NCBI RefSeq assembly: GCF_016583825.1
Contig: NZ_NRRV01000043.1
Coordinates: 1 to 45,359 of the forward strand
Direction of reading: 5' to 3'
Origin: Thiohalocapsa halophila
GTDB taxonomy: Bacteria > Pseudomonadota > Gammaproteobacteria > Chromatiales > Chromatiaceae
DNA: 45,359 nt
Both the position numbers and the translations under genes were made by a program. The notes beneath the pieces are model-generated. The model saw only the letters and a program-made list of their open reading frames with translations. It ran no database searches and was not told the origin of the DNA. This document shows positions 38,842 through 45,359 of this stretch, one piece after another. Positions within the stretch are counted from its first letter, which is position 1. The number at the start of each line of letters is the position of its first letter.

Positions 38842-38972
38842 GGGCGAGGGGCGAGTAGCGAGTGGCGAGTAGCGAGTAGCGAGTAGCGAGTGACTAGTTT
38901 CGAGGGGCGAGGGCTGGCTCCTGCTCGCTCCTCGTCACTCGAAACTCGTCACTCGAAACTCGAAACTCGCCC
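38842..38972. repeat. Heptamer inverted-array element between convergent speD and coq7
   Basis: The left arm (38842-38911) has ten units: GGGCGAG x2, TAGCGAG, TGGCGAG, TAGCGAG x3, TGACTAG, TTTCGAG and GGGCGAG. The right arm (38924-38972) has seven: CTCGCTC, CTCGTCA, CTCGAAA, CTCGTCA, CTCGAAA, CTCGAAA and CTCGCCC. Only 12 nt separate the arms, so a long hairpin is possible. The tract CTCGTCACTCGAAACTCG is shared exactly with the copy at 36.0 kb. Confidence 0.95.
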
Positions 38973-38978
38973 CCAAGC

Positions 38979-39623
38979 TCAGACCCAGTAAGCGCCGCGG
39001 GTCATCACCTTCGACACCGTCTTCATGGCAAACCTCACCGGACCCGGCAGCTCGGCGCCGCCGGCTGCGTGGGCAACGTCGGCGTGGTGGATCTCGTCCG
39101 CTTTCATCTGCTCCAGGATGGCGCGGGTGCGCTGATCGTCCCCCGGCACCTGGCTGAGGTGGTCGTCCAGGTGATCCTCCACCTGCCGCTCGGTCTCCAC
39201 CACAAAGCCAAGGCTCCACTTGTCGCCGGCGAGGCCGGCGGCGGCGCCCATGGCAAAAGAGCCGGCGTACCACAGCGGGTTCAGCACACTCTTGCCTGCG
39301 CCGAGCTCGTCGAGGCGCTGCTCGCACCAAGCCAGGTGGTCGTTCTCCTCCAGGGCGGAGCGCTCCAGACTATCGCGCACCTCGGCGAGCCTGGCCGTCA
39401 GCGACTGCCCCTGGTACAGCGCCTGGGCGCATACCTCGCCCGTGTGGTTGACGCGCATCAGCCCGCCGATGTGGCGTCGCTCGTCCTCGCCCAGGTCCAC
39501 ATCGGCGTGCTGTTCCGCCGGATTGGCGCGCTCGGTCACGCGCGGTCGGCCGAACACCGTGCGGATGGCCTGATCGAGGCCCATCAGGGCTTGGTCAACG
39601 TGGGTGTAGTCTCTGGTGCTCAT
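38979..39623 (-). CDS. coq7: Demethoxyubiquinone hydroxylase Coq7
   Basis: Di-iron monooxygenase for the last hydroxylation of ubiquinone synthesis. The 214-aa ferritin-like protein has iron ligands in two repeats: NHTGEVCAQ (Glu63), EENDHLAWC (Glu93, His96), then VEDHLDDHL and DEIHHADVA near the C-terminus. The ATG at 39623 gives MSTRDYTHVDQAL; an ATG 9 bp upstream is also possible. Bacteria use Coq7 or UbiF for this step, and its presence supports an aerobic or facultative lifestyle. It is convergent with speD. Confidence 0.96.
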   Translation of the reverse strand: MSTRDYTHVDQALMGLDQAIRTVFGRPRVTERANPAEQHADVDLGEDERRHIGGLMRVNHTGEVCAQALYQGQSLTARLAEVRDSLERSALEENDHLAWCEQRLDELGAGKSVLNPLWYAGSFAMGAAAGLAGDKWSLGFVVETERQVEDHLDDHLSQVPGDDQRTRAILEQMKADEIHHADVAHAAGGAELPGPVRFAMKTVSKVMTRGAYWV

Positions 39624-39741
39624 GTGGGTCATCGTTAGAGGCTTGGTGATCGAAGATGCCGCCGACGTGCTGGCGGCCCTGCCGAAGGCAAGGGTCCCAG
39701 GGCGGCAGCATAAAAGAATCGCCGGCTTGCGCAACAGCTCC

Positions 39742-41001
39742 TCACTCGCACCCGAGCGAGCGCGCCAGCAACACCACGGGATGCAGCACTTCCAGCTCCA
39801 ATCCGGCGTCGCGGGCCGCCGCCGCCAGGTGCGCGGCGCAGCCGGTGTTGGTGGTCACGAGCCAGCGCGGGGCGAGCCGGCTCAGCGCAGCCACCTTGTC
39901 CGCCGCCAGGGCCAGGGCCGTTTGCGGCTGATCGAGCAGATAAGTGCCGGCGGCGCCGCAGCAGGACTCGTTGCCGGGCAAGGCCACCACCCGCAGCCCG
40001 GGAATGCGCCGCAGCAGCTCATAGACGGCAGCCGTATCGCGCAGCTGGTTGCGGTGCGAGCAGGGCTCGTGCACGGCGACGGTCCCGTGGAGCGATGCCA
40101 GCTCGAGCCCTGCCGGCCAGGGGCGCTCCAGAACAGCCCGACACAGCTCCGAGGCCGCGAGCGCCGGGCGCAGCTCGGCGACACAGGCGCTGGCACCACC
40201 GATGACCGCCGCATCACCAAAGGCTGCCCGGTTGCGCGCCAAGAGTCCATCGGCGCGCTCCGGAAAGCCGTTGTGGCGATGCATCGCACCGCAGCAGCCC
40301 TGGCCGTCCGGCACCTGCACCTGTATGCCGAGCCGGTGGAGCACCCGGAGCGCGGACTGGGCGACATCCGGCTCCAGCGCGCGGGCCACGCAGCCGCGAA
40401 AGAGCGCCACCGGCGGTGGGCCGGCGTCGGGGTCTGCGTCTGCCGCCGCCGTCGCCATTCGCAGCGCCCGCGGCGGCACGGGACGGCGCAGGCGCAGCGC
40501 AAGCCCATGCAGCACCCGCAGCCGCGGCCATCGCAGGAGACCCGCCCGATGCACGAGCGCCGCTAGGCCAAAGCGCCGGTAGGCACCCGCGAGCAACCCC
40601 AGCAGCGCCAGCAGGCGGGTCCCGCTCAGCAGATCCAGGCGCAGCCGCCGCCACCAACGTCGCCACCACGGGAGCTTGGCCACGCGCGCCGCTCGCGCCG
40701 CATCCATGAGCGCACCGAACTGCACCAGCGATGGACAAGCCACTTCGCAGGCCCGGCATTCGAGACACCCGTCCAAGTGTGTGCCGAGACGGGCATTGTC
40801 ACTGAGCTGGCCGGTGATGAGCCCCTGGATGAGCGCGACGCGCCCGCGTGGCGAGTCCGCCTCGTTGTGCTGCAGTCGGAACGTGGGACAATGCGGCAGG
40901 CACAGACCGCACTTGACGCACTGGTCCGCGAGACGCAGCAATTCGCGGTCGTTCAAGGTGTTCTGCGCAGAATGGCACGGGATGGGTGTGGGGGACTGCA
41001 C
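39742..41001 (-). CDS. GlcF-like iron-sulfur oxidoreductase subunit
   Basis: A 419-aa protein with two [4Fe-4S] ferredoxin motifs near the N-terminus (CVKCGLCLPHCP and CLECRACEVACP). Two CCG domains follow (GQGCCGAMHRHNG and ESCCGAAGTYLL), each with downstream Cys residues. This is the layout of glycolate oxidase subunit GlcF and related Fe-S proteins. No glcD or glcE is adjacent, so the partner flavoprotein must be elsewhere. No ATG precedes the first motif closely; GTG at 41001 is the most reasonable start, though the frame is open to 41280. The 269-bp spacer to the divergent ferredoxin gene has no supportable gene. Confidence 0.85.
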   Translation of the reverse strand: MQSPTPIPCHSAQNTLNDRELLRLADQCVKCGLCLPHCPTFRLQHNEADSPRGRVALIQGLITGQLSDNARLGTHLDGCLECRACEVACPSLVQFGALMDAARAARVAKLPWWRRWWRRLRLDLLSGTRLLALLGLLAGAYRRFGLAALVHRAGLLRWPRLRVLHGLALRLRRPVPPRALRMATAAADADPDAGPPPVALFRGCVARALEPDVAQSALRVLHRLGIQVQVPDGQGCCGAMHRHNGFPERADGLLARNRAAFGDAAVIGGASACVAELRPALAASELCRAVLERPWPAGLELASLHGTVAVHEPCSHRNQLRDTAAVYELLRRIPGLRVVALPGNESCCGAAGTYLLDQPQTALALAADKVAALSRLAPRWLVTTNTGCAAHLAAAARDAGLELEVLHPVVLLARSLGCE

Positions 41002-41270
41002 GGGCGCCGACAGATGCGCTGCCAGGCGTGAACAAGGCCGTACGCTCAAGGCGTGAGTCCGCGGACAAGGGCCGGCGCGACGATCGCATACGCTTGCAAT
41101 GCCCCGGCCCGCTAGGGACCAGGCGCGCGCCGCGCGAGGACTCGGCCCTCCAGCTTGGCCCGACGCCCGACTGGCGCCACCTCTCGCAGCTGCGCCGGTC
41201 GGGCCCCGGCCCGACTGGCCGGACTGCCTGCCCCCCATCTTAATGACTCGCGCCGAGGGAGCGCCAGACC

Positions 41271-41597
41271 ATGACCACACCGACGCCCTATTACAAGTAT
41301 CACGTCTTCTTCTGCACCAACCTGCGTGCCGACGGCAGCCAGTGCTGCGAGCAATGCGGCGCCCAGGCCTCCCGCGACTACCTCAAAAAGCGCACCAAGG
41401 AGCTCGGACTCACCGGCCCCGGCGGCATTCGCGTCAACAACGCCGGCTGTCTGGACCGCTGCAGCGAGGGGCCGGTGGCCGTGGTCTACCCCGAGGGTAT
41501 CTGGTACACCTATGTCGACACCGAAGACCTGGAGGAGATCCTGCAAGCCCACCTCCTGGGCGGTGAGCCTGTGGCGCGCCTGCGCCTGGCAGGCTGA
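41271..41597 (+). CDS. Thioredoxin-like [2Fe-2S] ferredoxin
   Basis: A 108-aa thioredoxin-fold ferredoxin. The first cluster ligands lie in VFFCTNLRADGSQCCEQCG and the second pair in NNAGCLDRCSEGPVAVVYPEG, the order of the Shethna-type 2Fe-2S proteins. It ends IWYTYVDTEDLEEILQAHLL, typical of the family. It may pass electrons in nitrogen or sulfur metabolism, but the local context gives no specific partner. It is upstream of rplM on the same strand, separated by a hairpin and a promoter. Confidence 0.9.
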   Translation: MTTPTPYYKYHVFFCTNLRADGSQCCEQCGAQASRDYLKKRTKELGLTGPGGIRVNNAGCLDRCSEGPVAVVYPEGIWYTYVDTEDLEEILQAHLLGGEPVARLRLAG

Positions 41598-41606
41598 AGT
41601 CGCAGG

Positions 41607-41627
41607 GCCCGGCCAGCAATGCCGGGC
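41607..41627 (+). terminator. Hairpin after the [2Fe-2S] ferredoxin gene
   Basis: GCCCGGC (41607-41613) pairs perfectly with GCCGGGC (41621-41627) over the loop CAGCAAT, 10 bp past the stop. It lacks a T-tract, so termination would be weak or assisted. Confidence 0.4.
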
Positions 41628-41711
41628 TCACCAGGGCCCCGGCGCCGGCTCGGCCCAGCCCCCGTGGCACCCGCCGGCGTGGCGAGCCTGAATGGAGCCC
41701 GCATCAGGGTG

Positions 41712-41741
41712 TTGCGCTGAGTCCATCCAGACTCCTATAAT
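41712..41741 (+). promoter_or_regulatory. Sigma-70-type promoter of rplM-rpsI
   Basis: A perfect TATAAT at 41736-41741 with TTGCGC at 41712-41717, spaced by 18 bp. Transcription would start near 41749, leaving a roughly 70-nt leader before rplM. It is the clearest sigma-70 -10 box seen in the window, as expected for a ribosomal-protein operon. Confidence 0.7.
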
Positions 41742-41818
41742 GCACGGCTTTCTCGGGCCCGCACGCATCCCCGCGCGCCCGGACCTTGCCTTTCGCAGCG
41801 ACGGGCGGAGTGATGGAT

Positions 41819-42247
41819 ATGAGCACAGAAAGCGCAAAGCCGGCAGAGGTGCGGCGGGCCTGGTATCTCGTCGACGCCGAGGGCAAAACGCTCGGGCGCC
41901 TGGCGAGCGAGATCGCCAGCCGCCTGCGCGGCAAGCACAAGCCGCAATACACCCCACACGTGGATACGGGCGACTACCTCGTGGTGGTCAACGCCGAGAA
42001 GATCCGCGTCACGGGCAACAAGCGCCAAGACAAGATGTACTATCACCACACCGGCTGGATTGGCCATCTGCGCTCGCGCTCGCTGCAGCAAATGCTGGAC
42101 GATCACCCGGAGCGGGTGCTCGAAGCCGCCGTGAAAGGCATGCTGCCGCACAACCCGCTCGGCCGCGCCATGTTCAAGAAGCTCAAGGTCTACGCGGGCC
42201 CGGAGCATCGCCACCAGGCGCAGCAGCCCCAACCCCTCGAGCTCTAG
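41819..42247 (+). CDS. rplM: 50S ribosomal protein L13
   Basis: A 142-aa ribosomal protein, the same length as E. coli L13. It has [66 protein letters not shown] and [17 protein letters not shown]. The ATG at 41819 is about 10 nt after GGAG; another ATG at 41813 is too close to it. It is followed by rpsI but at an unusual distance of 248 bp. Confidence 0.97.
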   Translation: MSTESAKPAEVRRAWYLVDAEGKTLGRLASEIASRLRGKHKPQYTPHVDTGDYLVVVNAEKIRVTGNKRQDKMYYHHTGWIGHLRSRSLQQMLDDHPERVLEAAVKGMLPHNPLGRAMFKKLKVYAGPEHRHQAQQPQPLEL

Positions 42248-42269
42248 GCTGCGCGCCCGATGCCCAAAT

Positions 42270-42321
42270 GGCCCCACGAGCTGGCCCCACGAGAGGGCCC
42301 CACGAGCGGGCCCCAATAGCG
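42270..42321. repeat. 13-bp tandem repeat x4 between rplM and rpsI
   Basis: Units GGCCCCACGAGCT, GGCCCCACGAGAG, GGCCCCACGAGCG and GGCCCCAATAGCG. The array sits 23 bp after the rplM stop and accounts for part of the enlarged 248-bp gap. The rest of the gap (42322-42495) holds no recognisable gene. Confidence 0.9.
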
Positions 42322-42495
42322 AGCGAGCAGTATGAGCACGCGCTGAGCATGAACAACGTTGCGGGCATGATACAAGCCACTTCCCAGCGGGCCGCTCCCG
42401 AGCGCCTCGAGGGTCTGCGGGCACGTCATCCCAGCCATCCGCCAAACAGCCATCCGTCAACCAGCGGATCGACCTCCACCACGGACAACTGAGCT

Positions 42496-42885
42496 ATGCC
42501 GGAGTACCATTACGCCACCGGGCGCCGCAAGAACGCTGCCGCGCGGGTCTTCCTGAGCCTTGGCAGCGGCCGAATCACGGTGAACAACCGCGACCTCGAC
42601 CATTTCTTCGGACGTGAGACCGCCCGTATGGTCGTCAGGCAAGCGCTCGAGGCCGCCGAGCTCGGCGACCGCATCGACGTGCGCGCCACGGTCAGCGGCG
42701 GCGGCGCCTCCGGCCAGGCCGGCGCCATCCGCCACGGCATCGCCCGCGCCCTAGTGGACTACGACGAAAACCTGCGCATGCCCATGCGCCGCGCCGGCTT
42801 CCTCACCCGCGACGCCCGCGAGGTGGAGCGCAAAAAGATCGGCCTGCACAAGGCGCGCAAGCGCCCGCAGTACTCGAAGCGATAG
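42496..42885 (+). CDS. rpsI: 30S ribosomal protein S9
   Basis: A 129-aa ribosomal protein with [48 protein letters not shown] and the conserved C-terminal KRPQYSKR tail that reaches the P-site tRNA. The stop codon (42883-42885) is followed without a gap by the first heptamer of the four-helix-bundle element. Confidence 0.97.
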   Translation: MPEYHYATGRRKNAAARVFLSLGSGRITVNNRDLDHFFGRETARMVVRQALEAAELGDRIDVRATVSGGGASGQAGAIRHGIARALVDYDENLRMPMRRAGFLTRDAREVERKKIGLHKARKRPQYSKR

Positions 42886-42913
42886 TAGCGAGTATCGAGG
42901 GTCGAGTGTCGAG
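42886..42913 (+). repeat. Left heptamer arm of the four-helix-bundle element
   Basis: Four exact 7-bp units: TAGCGAG, TATCGAG, GGTCGAG and TGTCGAG. It starts at the base after the rpsI stop codon and ends at the base before the GTG start of the four-helix-bundle gene. The units TAGCGAG, TATCGAG and TGTCGAG also occur in the trpC-crp element. Confidence 0.95.
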
Positions 42914-43288
42914 GTGGAGGCGCTGCGCAACCTGGAGGTCTGGCAGCGAGGGTGCCGGCTTGCGGTAAGCACATACCACCTTAGCAGGGACTGCCGAGAC
43001 TTTGGGTTTAGAGATCAGTTGACCCGCTCAGCATTGTCGATTCCGTCGAACATCGCCGAGGGTTACGAGCGGGAAAGCAATCGAGAGCGTGTGCGCTTCC
43101 TGAGGATCTCGAAAGGCTCCTGCGGTGAATTCTGGACCCAGCTTCTGATTGGTATAGAAGCCGGGCTGATCCCCAAGGACCAAGCTCAGCCCCTGCGCAC
43201 GGAAAGCGCGGAGATTGCGAAAATGCTGAGCGGTTTGATCAAACACTTTGAAGTTCGTGACGAAGACGGCATTCCTCGATACTCGTAA
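42914..43288 (+). CDS. Four-helix-bundle (S23/Avd-type) protein inside a heptamer element
   Basis: A 124-aa protein of the S23/four-helix-bundle family, which includes proteins from 23S rRNA intervening sequences and the Avd accessory protein of diversity-generating retroelements. The family pattern is clear: NLEVWQRGCRLAV, FRDQLTRSALSIPSNIAEGY, RESNRERVRFLRISKGS and EFWTQLLIGIEAGLI. The start is a GTG directly after the fourth left heptamer, with GAGG overlapping it. The last codons (Arg-Tyr-Ser-stop) are encoded by the right heptamer array. No reverse transcriptase or transposase gene is nearby. The GC content is visibly lower than in rpsI. Family members bind RNA or nucleic acids in known cases; here the role is unknown. 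Confidence 0.9.
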   Translation: MEALRNLEVWQRGCRLAVSTYHLSRDCRDFGFRDQLTRSALSIPSNIAEGYERESNRERVRFLRISKGSCGEFWTQLLIGIEAGLIPKDQAQPLRTESAEIAKMLSGLIKHFEVRDEDGIPRYS

Positions 43289-43309
43289 CTCGCAACTCGT
43301 AACCCGCCT
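43275..43309 (+). repeat. Right heptamer arm of the four-helix-bundle element
   Basis: Units CTCGATA, CTCGTAA, CTCGCAA and CTCGTAA, then the degenerate CCCGCCT, complementary in type to the left arm. The TAA stop of the gene is in the second unit. The arm ends 2 bp before tRNA-Gln. Confidence 0.95.
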
Positions 43310-43311
43310 CT

Positions 43312-43385
43312 TGGGGGATCGTCTAGCGGCAGGACAGCGGACTCTGACTCCGTTAACCTAGGTTCGAATCCTAGTCCCCCAGCCA
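43312..43385 (+). tRNA. tRNA-Gln (anticodon CTG)
   Basis: A 74-nt cloverleaf. The acceptor stem is TGGGGGA/TCCCCCA with encoded GCCA. The D arm contains AGCGGCAGGAC, the anticodon loop CTCTGAC has CTG at 43344-43346, and the T arm is CTAGG-TTCGAAT-CCTAG. Sequence and the U1-A72 pair match gammaproteobacterial tRNA-Gln. It starts 2 bp after the four-helix-bundle element, so its promoter must lie within or upstream of that element. Confidence 0.96.
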
Positions 43386-43402
43386 TTTGATGTCGCGAGA
43401 AC

Positions 43403-43439
43403 AAACGCCCGCCCGGACCCAGTCCGGGCGGGCGTTTTT
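43403..43439 (+). terminator. Rho-independent terminator of tRNA-Gln
   Basis: A perfect 14-bp GC-rich stem (ACGCCCGCCCGGAC with its complement) around a 3-nt loop, followed by TTTTT, 17 bp after the tRNA end. Confidence 0.95.
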
Positions 43440-43603
43440 CGTGCAAGCGCGAGCTTGGTCCGAGCACCAACGCTTTGGCAATCTTCCCGCTCAGCCACCC
43501 CAGCGCGGATATGTTTCTGCCGAATCGGTTGCGCATCAGCGCTCGACACTGTGGACTGAGCGCGCTAGGCTCACGTCTTACTAAGATCTTACCGAGGTAG
43601 CCA

Positions 43604-43873
43604 ATGGAGATCACACGATTGTCGTCCAAGGGCCAAGTCGTGCTGCCGAAGACGATCCGGGATGCCCACGGCTGGGTGCCCGGTACCGAGCTGCTGATCG
43701 AGGATGGGCCCAACGGCGTGCTGTTGCGCCCTCGCACGCACTCGGAGCCGAGCAGTCTGGAGACCGTGGCCGGCTGCCTTCACGATGTTACAAGTCCGGC
43801 GCGAACAGTCGATGAGATGGACGCCGCCATTCGAGCGGAGCTACGCCGGCGCCATGATCGCGGTCGATACTAA
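43604..43873 (+). CDS. AbrB/MazE-type antitoxin (VapB-like)
   Basis: An 89-aa protein with an N-terminal swapped-hairpin DNA-binding domain (ITRLSSKGQVVLPKTIRDAHGWVPGTEL). A C-terminal arm follows (VDEMDAAIRAELRRRHDRG) that would bind and neutralise the toxin. It overlaps the toxin start by 20 bp. As is common, the pair probably represses its own promoter through this protein. Confidence 0.92.
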   Translation: MEITRLSSKGQVVLPKTIRDAHGWVPGTELLIEDGPNGVLLRPRTHSEPSSLETVAGCLHDVTSPARTVDEMDAAIRAELRRRHDRGRY

Positions 43874-44264
43874 CGTCCTGGTGCGGCTCTTAACCTGGGA
43901 TGATCCGGAGCAGGCCGCCGAGGCCAAGGCCCTGTTCAACGCGAACGAAATCTTTGTCGCAAAGACCGTGTTGCTGGAGACCGAGTGGGTGCTGCGCAGC
44001 CTTTACGCGCTGGACACTGGGCGCATCGCAGCGGCTCTGCGCGGCCTGCTCGGGCTGCCCCGGCTGCGTTGCGAGGACCGCAACGCCGTGGAGATGGCGC
44101 TGCGGTGTTATGAGCAGGGTCTGGATTTCGCCGATGCACTGCATCTGACCAGCAGTGTCGGGGCAGGCAAGCTCGTCACCTTCGACCAACGCTTCCGCAA
44201 ACGCGGCCGCGGCGTCTGCCCCATCGAGATCTTCACGGTCGCGGCGGTTCTGGATGGAACATGA
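43854..44264 (+). CDS. PIN-domain toxin VapC
   Basis: A 136-aa PIN-domain RNase. Acidic residues are in IAVDTNVLVRLL, VLLETEWVLRS, GLDFADALHL and VTFDQRFRK, the four expected metal ligands. It forms a pair with the overlapping AbrB-type antitoxin. The pair follows tRNA-Gln and its terminator. VapC toxins often cleave tRNA or rRNA, but the target here is not known. Confidence 0.93.
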   Translation: MIAVDTNVLVRLLTWDDPEQAAEAKALFNANEIFVAKTVLLETEWVLRSLYALDTGRIAAALRGLLGLPRLRCEDRNAVEMALRCYEQGLDFADALHLTSSVGAGKLVTFDQRFRKRGRGVCPIEIFTVAAVLDGT

Positions 44265-44479
44265 CAGCGCGGCCGGAGCATTGGTGATGGTCCAGCGCGT
44301 TGCACCTGGACCTGATCGAGGGGAAGAACCGCAAGGCTGGCTCACCGGCGCAGATGGTCGAGTTACACATACAAGGCGCTCCCTGAGCATTTTGTGGCCA
44401 CAGCGACAGGCTCAGCGTTGAAGGACCGAAGCCCCGACATCGAGGGCTTCCCATCGGGCGCGAACCGAGTGGACGGCAA

Positions 44480-44504
44480 GGGCTGAGGGCTGAGGGCTGA
44501 GGGC
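44480..44504. repeat. GGGCTGA heptamer array
   Basis: Three exact GGGCTGA units plus GGGC. The unit is identical to that of the trpG-trpD hairpin, so that variant occurs at two loci in the window. Confidence 0.9.
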
Positions 44505-44684
44505 AAAGGATCGAGAGGCTCTCGGTCTCCTCGGGAAGGGCTCAACGGCAACTGACGCAGTGAGCACCTGGGGGCGGGCAAGCAAGCGCATGCATCAGGA
44601 GCCGGGGGTGGCGGATGCGCTTCGCTTATCCGCCCTCCCATGCAGGAGTCACTGAGTCCCAGCAGCTCGCAGGCGTTCGGCCTC

Positions 44685-44705
44685 CTCGCCCCTCGCCCCT
44701 CGATC
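44685..44705. repeat. CTCGCCC heptamer array next to the HTH antitoxin gene
   Basis: Units CTCGCCC, CTCGCCC and CTCGATC, ending 4 bp before the stop codon of the minus-strand HTH antitoxin gene. It is a right-arm type array. A left-arm type array lies on the other side of the toxin-antitoxin pair at 45343. Confidence 0.85.
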
Positions 44706-44709
44706 CAAA

Positions 44710-45069
44710 TCATTCAACGACCTGCTCAACCGTCAGCCCCATCGCCTCCGCAAGCCGCTGGAGGGTCGCCTTGCGTGGCTGGTTGGCGCCGGATTCCAGG
44801 CGCGCCAGCGCCGACTGCTGCATCCCCGCCGCCTCCGCGACCTGCTGCTGTGTCATCCCAAGATGTTCCCGCCAGGCGCGCAGCAAGGGCACGTCGTGCA
44901 GCACATGCGCCTCGACCACCGCTTGCGGTATGCCGAGACCACGTCGCTCGCGCTCCAGCAGCGGGCGCACCCGCTCCCAGTCTTCGATGGGGACCAGCAC
45001 ATAAACCGGCTGCCCGTCGCGGACTACGGTCTGGTAGTCGGTAGGCTGATAGTCAGTAGGTTCGTTCAT
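44710..45069 (-). CDS. XRE-family HTH antitoxin
   Basis: A 119-aa protein with an N-terminal segment (VVRDGQPVYVLVPIEDWERVRPLLE) resembling Phd/YefM-type antitoxin tails. The C-terminal HTH domain (about 64-112) has GMTQQQVAEAAGMQQSALARLESG. The first residues include PTDYQPTDYQ, encoded by a 15-bp duplication. It overlaps the upstream toxin gene by 17 bp, giving toxin-first order. It probably autorepresses the operon. Confidence 0.9.
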   Translation of the reverse strand: MNEPTDYQPTDYQTVVRDGQPVYVLVPIEDWERVRPLLERERRGLGIPQAVVEAHVLHDVPLLRAWREHLGMTQQQVAEAAGMQQSALARLESGANQPRKATLQRLAEAMGLTVEQVVE

Positions 45070-45310
45070 CACGTTTCTTGACTGCTTCGATACTCACGAT
45101 GCGCACCGAGTGCCGCACGTCGAAGAAGACCCGATAGTCGCCGACGCGCAGGCGATAGCCGAACCGATGCTCGGTGAGCTGCCTGACGCCGGCCACGTCA
45201 GGGAAGGCCGAAAGCCCAGCGGTGGCTCTCAAGATGCGCGACTGCAACCCGCGGTCGCCCAGCTTCTTGAGCTGCTTGAGCGCCCTCGGCTGCCATTCCA
45301 CCTGCATCAT
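45053..45310 (-). CDS. RelE/ParE-family toxin
   Basis: An 85-aa protein with the RelE fold pattern: VEWQPRALKQLKKL at the start, VAGVRQLTEHRFGYRLRVGDYRVFFDV in the middle and IVSIEAVKKRDERTY at the end. The last segment contains the basic residues and the Tyr typical of ribosome-dependent RelE nucleases. The start is one of two consecutive ATGs (45310/45307). It is paired with the downstream XRE antitoxin. Confidence 0.92.
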   Translation of the reverse strand: MMQVEWQPRALKQLKKLGDRGLQSRILRATAGLSAFPDVAGVRQLTEHRFGYRLRVGDYRVFFDVRHSVRIVSIEAVKKRDERTY

Positions 45311-45317
45311 GCCGAAA

Positions 45318-45337
45318 ATATAACACGATATAACAAG
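45318..45337 (-). promoter_or_regulatory. A/T-rich direct repeat in front of the RelE-type operon
   Basis: ATATAACACG and ATATAACAAG are adjacent 10-bp direct repeats 8 bp upstream of the toxin start. The minus-strand reading includes TTATAT boxes that could serve as the -10 element. It is a plausible operator for the HTH antitoxin. Confidence 0.4.
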
Positions 45338-45342
45338 TGAAA

Positions 45343-45359
45343 GGGGCGAGGGGCGAGGG
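45343..45359. repeat. Heptamer array at the right edge (incomplete)
   Basis: GGGGCGAGGGGCGAGGG continues to the window end and contains two GGGCGAG units, so another heptamer element begins here. Confidence 0.75.

Larger units (their letters stand above)
44265..44709. other. Non-coding gap between two toxin-antitoxin modules
   Basis: 445 bp without a supported gene. It holds the GGGCTGA array (44480-44504) and a CTCGCCC array (44685-44705). Between them is GC-rich sequence with an imperfect inverted repeat GCGGATGCGC/TTATCCGCC near 44610-44635. Open frames across it are short and lack domain signatures. Confidence 0.55.

Noticed and set aside
41002..41280. N-terminal extension of the GlcF-like protein to 512 aa
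   Set aside because: The added residues are Arg/Gly/Ala-rich and unlike the family, and they overlap the start of the divergent ferredoxin gene.
42886..43310. Diversity-generating retroelement
   Set aside because: The Avd-like protein is suggestive, but there is no reverse transcriptase, template repeat or variable target gene in the window.
42886..43385. Integrative element using tRNA-Gln as attachment site
   Set aside because: No integrase and no duplicate of the tRNA 3' end were seen, and the insertion is at the tRNA 5' side.
43358..43737. Minus-strand frames over tRNA-Gln encoding a GFEPRLTESESAV-like peptide
   Set aside because: This is a well-known spurious translation across tRNA genes.

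Overview
The window is 45.4 kb of GC-rich, gene-dense chromosome. Housekeeping gene order (rsmD-coaD-fdx, ftsY-ftsE-ftsX, trpG-trpD-trpC, rplM-rpsI), coq7, hda, crp and an E. coli-type speD point to a gammaproteobacterium. The Allochromatium-type 2[4Fe-4S] ferredoxin and the overall set suggest the Chromatiales (purple sulfur bacteria and relatives). That placement is inference; no rRNA or photosynthesis gene is present to prove it.

Layout. 1-9.4 kb: mutM, a Uma2-type nuclease, a phosphatase relic, then a minus-strand block of two M16 peptidases, rsmD, coaD, a ferredoxin, gamma-glutamyltransferase and a Tim44-like membrane protein. 9.6-12.7 kb: ftsY-ftsE-ftsX. 12.6-20.3 kb: a small papain-fold-like protein and a type III-like restriction-modification operon whose mod and res genes are separated by a VapBC-like toxin-antitoxin pair. 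21-25.4 kb: apbC/mrp, a cobalamin-binding protein plus diguanylate cyclase operon, and a divergent orphan bacterial-microcompartment (BMC) tandem-domain shell protein. 25.5-33.3 kb: rhodanese, small hypotheticals, a metallophosphoesterase, a glycine-zipper lipoprotein, cfa, hslO, a WrbA-like flavoprotein and hda. 33.4-38.8 kb: trpGDC, crp, osmC, a DUF885 relic and speD. 39-43 kb: coq7, a glcF-like Fe-S protein, a thioredoxin-like ferredoxin, rplM and rpsI. 42.9-45.4 kb: a four-helix-bundle (S23/Avd-type) gene, tRNA-Gln(CTG) and two toxin-antitoxin modules.

The most unusual feature runs through the intergenic regions: arrays of a 7-bp unit with core CGAG (NNNCGAG on one arm, CTCGNNN on the other). 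They occur as inverted pairs of arms at 10.80-10.95, 35.89-36.06 and 38.84-38.97 kb, as a single perfect array at 27.53 kb, and as a CCCTCAG/GGGCTGA variant at 33.98 and 44.48 kb. At 42.89-43.31 kb the same two arms flank the four-helix-bundle gene exactly. Its start codon follows the last left heptamer and its stop codon lies inside the right array. This looks like an autonomous/non-autonomous relationship, comparable in logic to REP elements and their RAYT gene, and is the best candidate here for an undescribed system. Other short tandem repeats (6, 12, 13 and 15 bp) also occur in spacers and gene ends.
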